A DNA stretch of 64,000 bases from Streptomyces sp. BV286 (lineage in GTDB: Bacteria > Actinomycetota > Actinomycetes > Streptomycetales > Streptomycetaceae), in assembly GCF_019090165.1 (NCBI RefSeq), contig NZ_JAHRIB010000141.1, positions 186,001 through 250,000 of the forward strand, given 5' to 3'. The notes under the pieces are model-generated. The model did not search any database, was not told where the DNA came from, and saw nothing but the letters and a program-made list of their open reading frames with translations. Made by a program: the position numbers and the translations under genes. This document shows, piece after piece, positions 47,724 to 57,095 of this stretch (within the stretch, counting starts at the first letter, position 1; each line of letters begins with the position of its first letter).

Positions 47724-50102
47724 TCAGGACTGCGGCATCGGGAGGGCGTACACCTTGTCGAAGTGCTGGGCGATCAGCGGCGCGGTTCCGGCTCCGCCGG
47801 GTTCCGTGCCCTCGGCGCAGGAGAGCTGCCAGTCGTTGATGCCGGTGTCCCGGCCGTCGGTGAAGTTCCAGAGCAGGTCGCCTGTCCGGCCGTCGATCGC
47901 GTAGAAGCCGTCCTTGTTGTGCGCCGCGGTGACGAACACCGTGCCGCCGCCCGTCACCAGGGAGTTGTCCAGGTCCAGCGGAGGGGTCTCGCGGAACCAG
48001 CGGCCGGAGCCGTCGGCGGCGTCGAACGCGGCGACGCCGTGCGGGCTCCTCGTCGTGCAGTACACGGTGCCGGCCGCGGCGGCGACGGAGGCGAATCCGC
48101 CCCACTTCTCCCTGGCCCGCCAGCGCGGCGAACCGGACTCCAGGTCCACGGCGAGGAGTTCGCTGTCAACGGCCAGGACGGTCCGGTCGAGCACCACCGG
48201 GGCGGTACGGGTGTCCGAGTCGGAGTTCATCTGCTGCCGCCACAGGACTTCCCCGCCGCCGCTGCCGGTGCCACGGGCCGTGAGGCGGTGGAGCCCGTCG
48301 AGGTAGATGAACCGGCGGGATTCGAGTACCGGTCTCAGTTGGAGGCCGATGTCTTCCTCGCTGATGGGGATGACGTCGGCCCGGCGCGCGCGGAGGTCCG
48401 TGCTGAGGACGACGTTCGTGGAGGTGGCCGGCCCCCGCGAGCCGTCCGGGCGTGCCTCGCGGTTGAAACGCAGCCCGGAGATGGAGACCCGGCGTTCGTC
48501 GAACCGGCCGAGGAGGGTGTCGAAGCGGAAGTCCGTTCCGAAGTCCAGCGAGAAGCGCTCGGTGCCCGTGTCCGGATCGACGCCGAGCACGGTCGCGCCG
48601 GTGCCGAGCGCGACGACCTCGTCCGAGACGAGGAGAGCGGGCGTGGGGGACTGGCTGATGCCCTGGTAGGTCCACCGTGGGCGGGTGCCGTCGTCGAGGC
48701 CGAGGCAGATCAGTGCGCCCGACTGCGTCTTCAGCACGGCCGTGCCGTTGTGGAAGAGCGCGGGTGCCTCGACGAGCGGAGCGCTCTGGTAGGTCCACAG
48801 CGGTTCCGGCGCCGGGCCGGCGGGCCGGGCGACCGCTGACGCGCGGTCGTCGGGCCCGCCGAGCAGGGCGGCGATACCGGTACCCAGGGCGGCTGTGCCG
48901 AGGACGCCTGCCGTGAGGACGGTCCGGCGGGAAGGGCGCGACGCGCGCGGCCGTCGTGCGTGGTGGGTCACCGGCGCGGGCGGCTGCTTGCGCCTCGGGA
49001 CGGTCGTCGGCTCCTCGGGGAAGACCACGCGGTGGGGGCTCTGACGCTCCGTGAGGAACCGGTCGACGGCGAGAGGCGGGACGGTGCGGCCGTCACCGGA
49101 GGACCCGGCGACCGGGCCGGGTCCGGGAGCGGGTCCGGCTCCGGGGCCTGAGCCGGCCGTGGCGGCGTGGGCCGGTTCCCGTTCCATCACGTCCGCGGCT
49201 GGCGCGAGTCCGAGGTCCAGGTCCATGAGGGCGGCTGCCCGGCGGCCGACCGAGGAGGCCACCGCCTCCGGGAGCCAGCCGTCCCAGTCCAGCGTGTCTT
49301 CGCCGCCGGGTGCGCACGCCGCCGACACCCGGTCCGGGGTGGGCCGGGCCGCCGGGGACTTGTCCAGGCAGAGCCCGATGATCCGGTCCAGCGGGTCCGG
49401 TACGCCGGTCAGGTCCGGGATGCCGTGCACCACCTGGTACAGGAGGGTGGCCGCCGAGGAACCGTCGAAGGGCGCGTTCCCGGTGGCGGCGAACGCCAGG
49501 ACCGATCCGAGGCAGAACACGTCCCCCTCCGGGCCCATCGGGTCACCCGTGGCGTGCTCGGGGCACATGTACCGGGGGGAGCCCAGCAGGACGCCGGACA
49601 GGGTGAGTTCGTAGCCGTCGGTGGCGCGGACGATGCCGAAGTCGATGACCCGCGGGCCCTCGGCGGAGAGCAGCACGTTGGACGGTTTGAGATCGCGGTG
49701 GACGAGTCCCGCGGAGTGCACGGCGATGAGGGCCTCGGCGAGCCCGGCGCCGAGAGCGAGTACGGACTTCGGTGGCAGCGGCCCGTACTCCTCGACCGCG
49801 TCGGCCAGTGTCGGTCCGAGGATGTGCGTGGTGGCCAGCCAGGGCACGGGGCCGTCCGGATCGGCGTCGAGAACGGTCGCCGTGTATCTGCCGCTCACCG
49901 CGGCCGCCGCCTCCACCTCGCGCCGGAAGCGGATCCGGAAGACCTTGCTCGCGGCCAGTTCCGGGCGGATGGCCTTGACGGCCACGGCCTGTCCCTGGTC
50001 GTCCCGGGCGAGGAAGACCTCGCCCATCCCTCCGGAACCGAGTCGTGCGACAGGACGGTACGGCCCCAACTCTTCAGGATCCGTGGGACGAAGTGGCTCC
50101 AT
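47724..50102 (-). CDS. Ser/Thr protein kinase with PQQ-like beta-propeller
   Basis: 792 residues from ATG 50102. Intact kinase domain: GSGGMGEVFLA, Lys43 (AVKAI), HRDLKPSN (Asp137) and DFG (Asp154). A long Gly/Pro-rich linker (GSGPGAGPAPGPGPVAGSSG) precedes RRTVLTAGVLGTAALGTGIA (about 392-412), either a membrane helix or an internal Tat-like signal. The C-terminal PQQ-like propeller has repeats such as DPDTGTERFSLDFG and DGRTGDLLWNF. Same plan as the kinase at 39769 but only distantly similar, so not a recent duplicate. Divergent from the oxidoreductase operon. Confidence 0.95.
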   Translation of the reverse strand: MEPLRPTDPEELGPYRPVARLGSGGMGEVFLARDDQGQAVAVKAIRPELAASKVFRIRFRREVEAAAAVSGRYTATVLDADPDGPVPWLATTHILGPTLADAVEEYGPLPPKSVLALGAGLAEALIAVHSAGLVHRDLKPSNVLLSAEGPRVIDFGIVRATDGYELTLSGVLLGSPRYMCPEHATGDPMGPEGDVFCLGSVLAFAATGNAPFDGSSAATLLYQVVHGIPDLTGVPDPLDRIIGLCLDKSPAARPTPDRVSAACAPGGEDTLDWDGWLPEAVASSVGRRAAALMDLDLGLAPAADVMEREPAHAATAGSGPGAGPAPGPGPVAGSSGDGRTVPPLAVDRFLTERQSPHRVVFPEEPTTVPRRKQPPAPVTHHARRPRASRPSRRTVLTAGVLGTAALGTGIAALLGGPDDRASAVARPAGPAPEPLWTYQSAPLVEAPALFHNGTAVLKTQSGALICLGLDDGTRPRWTYQGISQSPTPALLVSDEVVALGTGATVLGVDPDTGTERFSLDFGTDFRFDTLLGRFDERRVSISGLRFNREARPDGSRGPATSTNVVLSTDLRARRADVIPISEEDIGLQLRPVLESRRFIYLDGLHRLTARGTGSGGGEVLWRQQMNSDSDTRTAPVVLDRTVLAVDSELLAVDLESGSPRWRAREKWGGFASVAAAAGTVYCTTRSPHGVAAFDAADGSGRWFRETPPLDLDNSLVTGGGTVFVTAAHNKDGFYAIDGRTGDLLWNFTDGRDTGINDWQLSCAEGTEPGGAGTAPLIAQHFDKVYALPMPQS

Positions 50103-50388
50103 TGCCCTCAGCTCGCGTGTTCCTCGTCGGATGCACCTGGGGTGAGACTAGGTGCTGGCGGGACAGTTGGGGTGTGCAACCGAGCAACCTATGGCCATTA
50201 CTTGACGTTTCAGATAGAAACCGTACGGCCGGTCTTCAAAACCCCCGGACGAATCGGAACTTTCGCTCCCGACCGCGCGTACGCCCACCCCGGAACGCAT
50301 GGTTCCGGCGTGCGGGAAGGTGTGCCGGGCCGCAGCCTGGATACGCGAGCCGAGAGGTTCCGAGTGCCGTGGGAAGGTCACGAAGAGC

Positions 50389-51048
50389 ATGGGCAGCCGA
50401 CATCACAGCGCGGACGAGGACGACGGGGCCACTCGCCCCGGGAACGAGAGCGCCGCCACCCCCGGGGCGCCACCCGAACCGGCCGGGCGCCCGCAGCCGG
50501 AGAGCGGCGCCTCCGCATCACCCGATCGCCACCACTCCGAGGTGATGCTGAGGGTGAACGGCAAGCCGCACACCCTCACCGTCGACCACCGCTCCGTCCT
50601 GCTGGACGTACTGCGGGAACACCTCGGCCTGACCGGCGCCAAGAAGGGGTGCGACCACGGCCAGTGCGGTGCCTGCACGGTCCTGGTGGACGGCCGCCGC
50701 GTCAACGGCTGCCTGCTGCCCGCGGTGGCCATGGACGGCTACGACATCACGACGGTGGAGGGACTCGCGGACGGTGCCGGCGAAGCCCTCCACCCGCTCC
50801 AGCAGGCCTTCCTGGACCGCGACGCCTTCCAGTGCGGCTACTGCACACCGGGGCAGCTCTGCAGCGCCCTCGGCGCCATCGCCGAGGCCGAGGCCGGTCA
50901 CCCCTCCCACGTGACGGACCCCGGGACACCGTCCGGGCAGCCGGTTCCCCTCGGACCGGACGAGATCCGGGAGCGGCTCAGCGGCAACCTCTGCCGCTGC
51001 GGCGCCTACCCGAACATCGTGCGCGCCGTCGAGGACGTGATCCGGTGA
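50389..51048 (+). CDS. paoA: [2Fe-2S] subunit of molybdenum aldehyde oxidoreductase (PaoA-like)
   Basis: 219 residues from ATG 50389, with GGGAAGG about 12 bases upstream. A charged 55-residue N-terminal extension has no Tat motif, unlike E. coli PaoA. First cluster motif CDHGQCGACTVLVDGRRVNGC (plant ferredoxin fold), second CGYCTPGQ ... CRCGAYPNIVRAV. Carries electrons from the Mo centre to FAD. Overlaps the next gene by four bases (GTGA). Without Tat signal the complex is probably cytoplasmic. Confidence 0.93.
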   Translation: MGSRHHSADEDDGATRPGNESAATPGAPPEPAGRPQPESGASASPDRHHSEVMLRVNGKPHTLTVDHRSVLLDVLREHLGLTGAKKGCDHGQCGACTVLVDGRRVNGCLLPAVAMDGYDITTVEGLADGAGEALHPLQQAFLDRDAFQCGYCTPGQLCSALGAIAEAEAGHPSHVTDPGTPSGQPVPLGPDEIRERLSGNLCRCGAYPNIVRAVEDVIR

Positions 51049-52037
51049 AGCCCTTCGCCTACGCACGCGCCGCCACCGTCGAGGAGGCGGCCGAGCTGTA
51101 CGCCGCACATCCCGGCGCCCGCTACCTCGGCGGCGGCACCAACCTGATGGACCTGATGAAGCTCGGCGTGGAGGAGCCGGCCACCCTCGTCGACGTCAGC
51201 CGGCTGCCCCTCGACACGGTGGACGAACTGCCCGACGGATCGGTACGGATCGGCGCCACGGTCCGCAACAGCGACCTCGCCGCCCACCCCACGGTGCGTG
51301 ACCGCTACCCCGTGCTCTCCCAGGCGCTCCTGTCCGGCGCCTCCGGACAACTGCGCAACGCGGCCACCACCGGCGGCAACCTCCTCCAGCGCACCCGCTG
51401 CCCGTACTTCCAGGACACCGGGAAACCCTGCAACAAGCGTGCGCCCGGCTCCGGTTGCGGCGCCCGGGACGGCGTCCACCGCGACCACGCGGTGCTCGGG
51501 CACTCCCCGGCATGCATCGCCACCAACCCGTCGGACATGGCCGTGGCCCTGGCCGCCCTGGACGCGGGTGTCGAGCTGCTCGGGGCCGACGGCCCACGGA
51601 CCGTTCCCGCCGCGGAGTTCCACCGGCTGCCAGGGGACCGGCCCGAACAGGACACCGAGATCCGCCCCGGTGAACTCGTCACCGGCGTGGTCCTGCCGAG
51701 CGCGCCGGCCGGGCTGCCCTCGCTGTACCGCAAGGCCCGCGACCGGGCCTCGTACGCCTTCGCGCTCGCCTCCGTCGCCGCGGTGCTGAGCGTGGAGGAC
51801 GGCGTCGTCCGGCACGCCGGCGTCGCCTTCGGGGGCCTGGCCCACCGTCCCTGGCGGGCCCGGCACGCGGAACAGGCACTGCTGGGCGCCGCCCCCACCA
51901 CGGCGGCGTTCGAGCGGGCCGTGGACCTCGAACTCGCCGCCGCCGAGCCGCTGCGCGACAACGCCTACAAGGTGCGGCTGGCCCGCGGTCTCGCCGTCGA
52001 CGTCCTGGAGCGGCTCGCGCCGCCCGGCAGCAGCTGA
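51045..52037 (+). CDS. paoB: FAD subunit with extra Fe-S cysteine cluster (PaoB-like)
   Basis: 330 residues from GTG 51045. FAD-binding motif YLGGGTNLMDLMK and TTGGNLLQRTRC. Between residues about 115-155 is an inserted loop with RCPYFQDTGKPCNKRAPGSGC and later SPAC, the four Cys that hold an additional [4Fe-4S] cluster in PaoB and in 4-hydroxybenzoyl-CoA reductase. Ordinary xanthine dehydrogenase FAD subunits lack this. It passes electrons between FAD and the external acceptor. Middle gene of the three-gene operon. Confidence 0.93.
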   Translation: MKPFAYARAATVEEAAELYAAHPGARYLGGGTNLMDLMKLGVEEPATLVDVSRLPLDTVDELPDGSVRIGATVRNSDLAAHPTVRDRYPVLSQALLSGASGQLRNAATTGGNLLQRTRCPYFQDTGKPCNKRAPGSGCGARDGVHRDHAVLGHSPACIATNPSDMAVALAALDAGVELLGADGPRTVPAAEFHRLPGDRPEQDTEIRPGELVTGVVLPSAPAGLPSLYRKARDRASYAFALASVAAVLSVEDGVVRHAGVAFGGLAHRPWRARHAEQALLGAAPTTAAFERAVDLELAAAEPLRDNAYKVRLARGLAVDVLERLAPPGSS

Positions 52038-52060
52038 ACCGGAACCTCAGGAGGAGCAGC

Positions 52061-54196
52061 ATGGCCGACACCGGCACCACGCCGGGCGCGCCCGCGGAGC
52101 GCCGGGAGGGCAGGGAAAAGGTCACCGGCAGCGCCCGGTACGCCGCCGAACAGAGCGTCCCCGGCCGCGTCCACGCCTGGCCGGTGGCCGCCGGGATCGC
52201 CCGGGGCACGGTCCGTACCGTCCACACCGAAGCCGCCCTGGCCCTGCCCGGCGTCCTCACGGTGCTCAGCCACGACAACGCGCCCCGGCTGGCACCCGCG
52301 GACGACCCCACACTCACCGTCCTGCAGAACCCGCGCGTGCCGCACCACGGCTGGTTCGTCGCCCTGGTCGTCGCCGAAACCCTGGAGGCGGCCCGGGCCG
52401 GCGCCGCCGCGATCCGCGTCGACTACGACGTCGAGGAACACGACGCGATCCTGACCGACGGCCATCCCGCCGGCTACGCGCCCGACGAGGCCAACGGCGG
52501 TCATCCCGCGCACCGCGAACAGGGCGCCCCCGAGGCGGCGTTCGCGGCCGCGGAGGTGCGCGTCGACACCCACTACCGGGTTCCGCCGCTGCACAACCAC
52601 CCCATGGAGCCGCACGCGGCGACCGCCCGCTGGGATGACGGCCGGCTCGTCGTGCACGACTCCAGCCAGGGCGCCACGACCGTACGCGCCACGCTGGCGG
52701 CGCTGTTCCGGCTCTCCGAGGACGACATCACCGTCATCAGCGAGCACGTCGGCGGCGGCTTCGGGTCCAAGGGCACCCCACGCCCCCACGTGGTGCTCGC
52801 CGTGATGGCGGCACGGGCGACGGGCCGCCCCGTCACCCTCGCCCTGCCCCGGCGGCTCATGGCCGCGGTCGTCGGCCACCGGGCGCCCACCCTGCACCGG
52901 CTGCGTCTGGGCGCCACCGCGAACGGCGTCCTGACCTCGTCCCTCCACGAGGTCACCACCCACACGTCCCGCATCAAGGAGTTCGTGGAGCAGGCCGCCG
53001 TACCCAGCCGGGTCATGTACGCGGCACCCCACCGGCGCACCTCCCACCGCGTGGTGCCGCTGGACGTGCCCAGCCCGTCCTGGATGCGCGCACCGGGCGA
53101 GGCACCCGGCATGTACGCCCTGGAGTCGGCGATGGACGAACTCGCCGTCGCGGCCGGCCTGGACCCGGTGGAACTGCGCATCACCAACGAGCCGGACACC
53201 GAACCCGACAGCGGCAAACCGTTCAGCAGCCGCCACCTGGTCGAATGCCTGCGGGAAGGCGCCCGGCGCTTCGACTGGGCCCGGCGGGACCCCCGCCCCC
53301 GGGCCCGCACCGAGGGCCCGCTCCTCGTGGGCTCGGGCGTGGCCGCCGCCACCTATCCGGTGATGGTCAGCCCCGCCCGGGCGACGGCGCACGCGCTGCC
53401 CGACGGCCGGTTCGTCGTCCGGACCAACGCCACGGACATCGGTACGGGCGCCCGCACCGTCCTCGCACAGATCGCCGCCGACGCCCTAGGCGTCCCCCTC
53501 GACCGGGTAGGCGCCGAGGTCGGAAACAGCGACCTTCCGTCGGCCCCGCTGGCCGGCGGTTCGTCGGGTACGGCGTCCTGGGGCTGGGCCGTCCACGAGG
53601 CGTGTACGCGGCTCGCGGCCGCCCTGGCCGGGCACACCGGGCCGCTGCCGGACGAGGGGCTCCGGGCGCACGCCGACACGGCGGGCAAGGCCGACGCCGG
53701 CAGCGACTACGCACGGCACGCCTTCGGGGCCCACTTCGCCGAGGTCACGGTCGACACGGTGAGCGGTGAGGTCCGGGTACGGCGCCTCCTGGGTGTGTAC
53801 GCCGCCGGACGCATCCTCAACTCCCGCACCGCGCGCTCCCAGTTCATCGGCGGCATGACCATGGGCCTGGGCATGGCGCTGACCGAGGGCAGCACCGTGG
53901 ACGCGGCGTCCGGTGACTTCGTGGAGTCCGACCTGGCCGCCTATCACGTCCCGGCGCACGCCGACGTCCCCGACATCGAGGCGCACTGGATCGACGAGGA
54001 CGACCCCCATCTCAACCCGATGGGCAGCAAGGGCATCGGCGAGATCGGCATCGTCGGTACGGCGGCCGCCATCGGCAACGCCGTCCACCACGCCACCGGC
54101 GTCCGCCACCGCGAACTGCCCCTGACCCCGGACCGGATTCTGGCGGGCTCGGCGGACCCCGCCCCCGGCCAGGGGACGGCGGGGCGGCCCGGGTAG
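52061..54196 (+). CDS. paoC: Molybdopterin-binding catalytic subunit (PaoC-like)
   Basis: 711 residues from ATG 52061 with AGGAGGAG. Aldehyde oxidase/xanthine dehydrogenase signatures: EHVGGGFGSKG (Moco loop), SWMRAPGEAPGMYALESAMDEL and the base glutamate in SKGIGEIGIVG near the end. With the FAD and FeS subunits this forms an alpha-beta-gamma enzyme that oxidises aldehydes (aromatic ones for PaoABC) with water as oxygen source. No dedicated MocA/PaoD chaperone is found downstream; it may lie elsewhere. Confidence 0.93.
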   Translation: MADTGTTPGAPAERREGREKVTGSARYAAEQSVPGRVHAWPVAAGIARGTVRTVHTEAALALPGVLTVLSHDNAPRLAPADDPTLTVLQNPRVPHHGWFVALVVAETLEAARAGAAAIRVDYDVEEHDAILTDGHPAGYAPDEANGGHPAHREQGAPEAAFAAAEVRVDTHYRVPPLHNHPMEPHAATARWDDGRLVVHDSSQGATTVRATLAALFRLSEDDITVISEHVGGGFGSKGTPRPHVVLAVMAARATGRPVTLALPRRLMAAVVGHRAPTLHRLRLGATANGVLTSSLHEVTTHTSRIKEFVEQAAVPSRVMYAAPHRRTSHRVVPLDVPSPSWMRAPGEAPGMYALESAMDELAVAAGLDPVELRITNEPDTEPDSGKPFSSRHLVECLREGARRFDWARRDPRPRARTEGPLLVGSGVAAATYPVMVSPARATAHALPDGRFVVRTNATDIGTGARTVLAQIAADALGVPLDRVGAEVGNSDLPSAPLAGGSSGTASWGWAVHEACTRLAAALAGHTGPLPDEGLRAHADTAGKADAGSDYARHAFGAHFAEVTVDTVSGEVRVRRLLGVYAAGRILNSRTARSQFIGGMTMGLGMALTEGSTVDAASGDFVESDLAAYHVPAHADVPDIEAHWIDEDDPHLNPMGSKGIGEIGIVGTAAAIGNAVHHATGVRHRELPLTPDRILAGSADPAPGQGTAGRPG

Positions 54197-54261
54197 GCGC
54201 AGAGCCGGCCCCGACTGGTTACATGAGCACCACAGTCGGGTGGGACGAAGGGGGTGGGCGC

Positions 54262-54684
54262 ATGCGCCGGAGCGAGGACGAGGTCCTGGCCGAGGAGCTC
54301 GGCGCTCTGGCCGCGAGCACGGGAGCCGCCGGTGGCCTGACCCGACTCGTGGCCAAGTGGATGAAGAAGAACGTCCACGAGATCGATCTGATCGTCCCCC
54401 TGCCGTTCGAGGACGCCGTCCGACGGGTCGTCGAGGTACTCGCACGGGAAGGGCGAGCCGCGGACGTCCCGATCGCCGACGCCGTCAGGGACCGACAGCC
54501 GATCCGGGTAGTCGTCGGCGCCGGATACGGCGGCATGAACCCTGTCGTCGTCACGGCGCTGGTGACACCGGGGGACGAGGGCGGCTCCGGGGTCAGCATT
54601 CGTGCGGTGGCCAAGGAGGGCCTGGTCAAACAGCGGGCGGGCGAGAAGACCGCCAAGCGCCTCGCGGCGTTGCTGAGCACATAG
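54262..54684 (+). CDS. Hypothetical protein
   Basis: 140 residues if started at ATG 54262, which has GAAGGGGG 8 bases ahead; ATG 54223 gives 153 but has no ribosome binding site. Soluble, mixed alpha/beta, with IDLIVPLPFEDAVRRVVEVL and PIRVVVGAGYGGMNPVVVTALV as the most ordered-looking parts. No family recognised, and nothing in the neighbours defines a role. It follows the oxidoreductase operon by 65 bp and may be read through from it. Confidence 0.65.
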   Translation: MRRSEDEVLAEELGALAASTGAAGGLTRLVAKWMKKNVHEIDLIVPLPFEDAVRRVVEVLAREGRAADVPIADAVRDRQPIRVVVGAGYGGMNPVVVTALVTPGDEGGSGVSIRAVAKEGLVKQRAGEKTAKRLAALLST

Positions 54685-54777
54685 CGGGCAGAGCGGAGCA
54701 TTGGCCGGGCAGACCCTGCCGATCCTTACCCCGGCAGGGTGAGGCACCGATCGTCGGCGGTCCGCATACTCGGCTGC

Positions 54778-55677
54778 ATGAACAGGCACGGGCATCTCGC
54801 CGACTTCCTCCAGGCACGCAGGAGCCGACTGCGCCCCGAAGACGTGGGGTTGCGGACCTACGGCGAGCGACGCCGCGTGCCGGGGCTGCGGCGGGAGGAG
54901 CTCGCGATGCTCGCCGGCATCAGCGCCCCCTACTACACCCGGCTGGAACAGGGCCGGTCACGCAACGCCTCCCGCGAGGTGCTCGACGCCGTGGCGAGCG
55001 CTCTGCGACTGGACGAGTCCGAGCGTGCCCATCTGCACGCCCTGGCCCGGGCACCACGGCGGGGCGGGCCCGGCGGCCGGCCGCGTACCGAACACGTCAC
55101 GCCGGCGACGAGAGCCCTGCTGGCGGCCGTCCAGAACACGCCCGCGCTCGTCATGGGCCGTCGTAGCGACGTCCTGGCCTGGAACCGGCCGGGCCACGGG
55201 CTGTTCGCCGGACACCTCGACCCGGACAGCCCCGACGACCCGGGCCGGCGGCCGAACATGGCCAGGCTGGTGTTCCTCGACGCGCACACCCGTGACCTCT
55301 ACGCCGACTGGCCCGCCAAGGCCAGAGCCGTGGTGGGCAATCTGCGCCTGACGGCAGGCCGCCACCCGGACGATCCGCTGCTGGCGGCACTGATCGGTGA
55401 ACTGGCTGTACGCAGCAGGGAGTTCGCCACGATGTGGGCCGATCACCGGGTCCTGGCCTGCGACGTCGCCGACTACGAGATGCGCCACCCCCTGGTCGGG
55501 ACACTGACCGTCACTCAGCAGACACTCCAGAGCCCGCAAGGACGCGGGCCGTCCCTGGTGGTGGCCACCACCGACGGAGGTTCCCCCTCCGCGGCGGCCC
55601 TGGCCCTGCTCGCCCACACCACCGCGCCGCGGGAAGCGGACCGGCCGCGCCACGGCGCCGAAACCCGAACCGGCTGA
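54778..55677 (+). CDS. XRE-family regulator with MmyB-like ligand-binding domain
   Basis: 299 residues from ATG 54778 (MNRHGHLADFLQ). HTH in ERRRVPGLRREELAMLAGISAPYYTRLEQG, then the MmyB-like domain from about residue 110 (PALVMGRRSDVLAWNRPGHGLF, ARLVFLDAHTRDLYADW). MmyB domains are PAS-like and may bind fatty acids. In actinobacteria this class generally regulates an adjacent oxidoreductase, but none is directly next to it. A ribosome binding site is not visible, so it may be translated from a leaderless transcript. Confidence 0.93.
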   Translation: MNRHGHLADFLQARRSRLRPEDVGLRTYGERRRVPGLRREELAMLAGISAPYYTRLEQGRSRNASREVLDAVASALRLDESERAHLHALARAPRRGGPGGRPRTEHVTPATRALLAAVQNTPALVMGRRSDVLAWNRPGHGLFAGHLDPDSPDDPGRRPNMARLVFLDAHTRDLYADWPAKARAVVGNLRLTAGRHPDDPLLAALIGELAVRSREFATMWADHRVLACDVADYEMRHPLVGTLTVTQQTLQSPQGRGPSLVVATTDGGSPSAAALALLAHTTAPREADRPRHGAETRTG

Positions 55678-55852
55678 CCCGAACTTCTCCGCCGACCGGT
55701 GGCCGCCGCGGTGTTCTGCCCGTCGGCCCGGCCCGCGGTCGGCCGCCGCCACGCACACCGGCCGGCAGTACTCCGGCGGCCTCCCTCAAGGCGCCTCCTC
55801 GACCACGGCACCGCGCCGCGGCTGCCGTACGCCCGAAACCAGTGAAGGAACC

Positions 55853-56824
55853 ATGTCCCAGCGACGCATCAGAAAAATCGTGACGGCTCTCGCGGTGGCC
55901 GCTGCCACCCTCGCGTCGGCCGCACCGGCCGACGCCACGTCCGCCCGGGGAACGCTGACCGATGTGCGGATCGCGACGCACTTCGACCTGTCCTCAGGAC
56001 AACTGCCGGAGAACATCGCCCTGTTGCCCGACGGCACCGCAGCCGTCACCTTCGCCGCCAGTCGCCAGGTGGCCCAGGTGACTCCCCGGGGCGCGACGCG
56101 CGTTCTGGCGACGCTGCCCGCACCCGCCGACGGCGGAGTCCGTACACCGGTCCTGGGCTTCCCCCTGGCCACCGGCATCGCCCGTACCTCCGACGGCACC
56201 GTGTACGTGCTGTACGCGACCGGCACCGCCGACCTGACGGGGCTGTGGCGGCTGCGCACCGGGAAGGCCCCGCAGCGCATCGCCCCTCTGCCCGCGGACG
56301 GCCTGCCCAATGGCCTGGCGCTGGACGAGCGCGGCAAACGCTTCTACATCACCGACTCGGTGCTGGGCACCGTGTGGACCGTCCCCGTCACCGGCGGCAC
56401 ACCCACGGCATGGTCCACCGCTCCCGAACTCGCCTCGACCGGCTTCCTCGGGGTCAACGGCGCGAAGCTGCGCGGTGGCGCGCTGTGGGTGACCAACCTC
56501 GACCGGGGCACTCTCCTGCGCATACCGGTCCGCCCGGGAAACCGCGCGGGCAGCCCGCAGGTCAGGGCCTCGGGCATGGCCGGTATCGACGACTTCGCCT
56601 TCACGGGCCGCGGCGACGACGTCCTCGCCGCCCTCAACGGCCCCAACACGGTCGAGCACATCCGGTCCGACGGCACCAGGACCACCGTCCTGGACGGCGC
56701 CGACGGACTGCAGAACCCCACCTCCGTCGCCCTGCGCGGCAAGGACGTGTACGTGCTCAGTGCCGCCTACACCACGGCCACCGACCCCAACCTGCTGCGC
56801 GCACGCCTCAGCCGCCGCGAGTAG
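55853..56824 (+). CDS. Secreted ScyD/ScyE-like beta-propeller protein
   Basis: 323 residues from ATG 55853 with GAAGGA 6-7 bases ahead. Signal peptide cut near residue 28 (ASAAPADA-TSA). Four or more NHL/SMP30-like strands: LPENIALLPDGTAAVTF, FPLATGIARTSDGTVYVLY, LPNGLALDERGKRFYITDSVLGTVW, LQNPTSVALRGKDVYVLS. Resembles ScyD/ScyE propellers and SMP-30/gluconolactonase proteins. Role unknown; probably binds a ligand or a metal outside the cell. Confidence 0.88.
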   Translation: MSQRRIRKIVTALAVAAATLASAAPADATSARGTLTDVRIATHFDLSSGQLPENIALLPDGTAAVTFAASRQVAQVTPRGATRVLATLPAPADGGVRTPVLGFPLATGIARTSDGTVYVLYATGTADLTGLWRLRTGKAPQRIAPLPADGLPNGLALDERGKRFYITDSVLGTVWTVPVTGGTPTAWSTAPELASTGFLGVNGAKLRGGALWVTNLDRGTLLRIPVRPGNRAGSPQVRASGMAGIDDFAFTGRGDDVLAALNGPNTVEHIRSDGTRTTVLDGADGLQNPTSVALRGKDVYVLSAAYTTATDPNLLRARLSRRE

Positions 56825-56951
56825 GACGTTTCCCGCTGTCCCGCAGGACGCCGAGCGCGATGACCAGGGCCGCCGCTGAGGCGTCGGCGGGTTCGTCCAC
56901 GTAGCGGCGCACGTCGGCCGGGTCCTGCGGCAGCGGCATTCCGGTGGTCAT
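56808..56951 (-). CDS. Doubtful small ORF overlapping ScyD-like gene
   Basis: 47 residues from ATG 56951 (MTTGMPLPQDPADVRRYVDEP), ending inside the last 17 bases of the ScyD-like gene on the other strand. It looks protein-like, with an amphipathic DASAAALVIALGVLRD segment, but it has no ribosome binding site. It could be a real small protein or chance. Included for completeness. Confidence 0.3.
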   Translation of the reverse strand: MTTGMPLPQDPADVRRYVDEPADASAAALVIALGVLRDSGKRPTRGG

Positions 56952-57095
56952 GCGAGTTCGCCGATGACGGGCGCCGCGGAGAGCACAGCGGTCACGCCGG
57001 ACCAGGACCGGCTGACACAACGTCCGCATCCCGCATACCGCTTCCCGGCCGCACGGATCACGTGTGTCACGGCGGACACCGGCCCTGCGGCCTTG

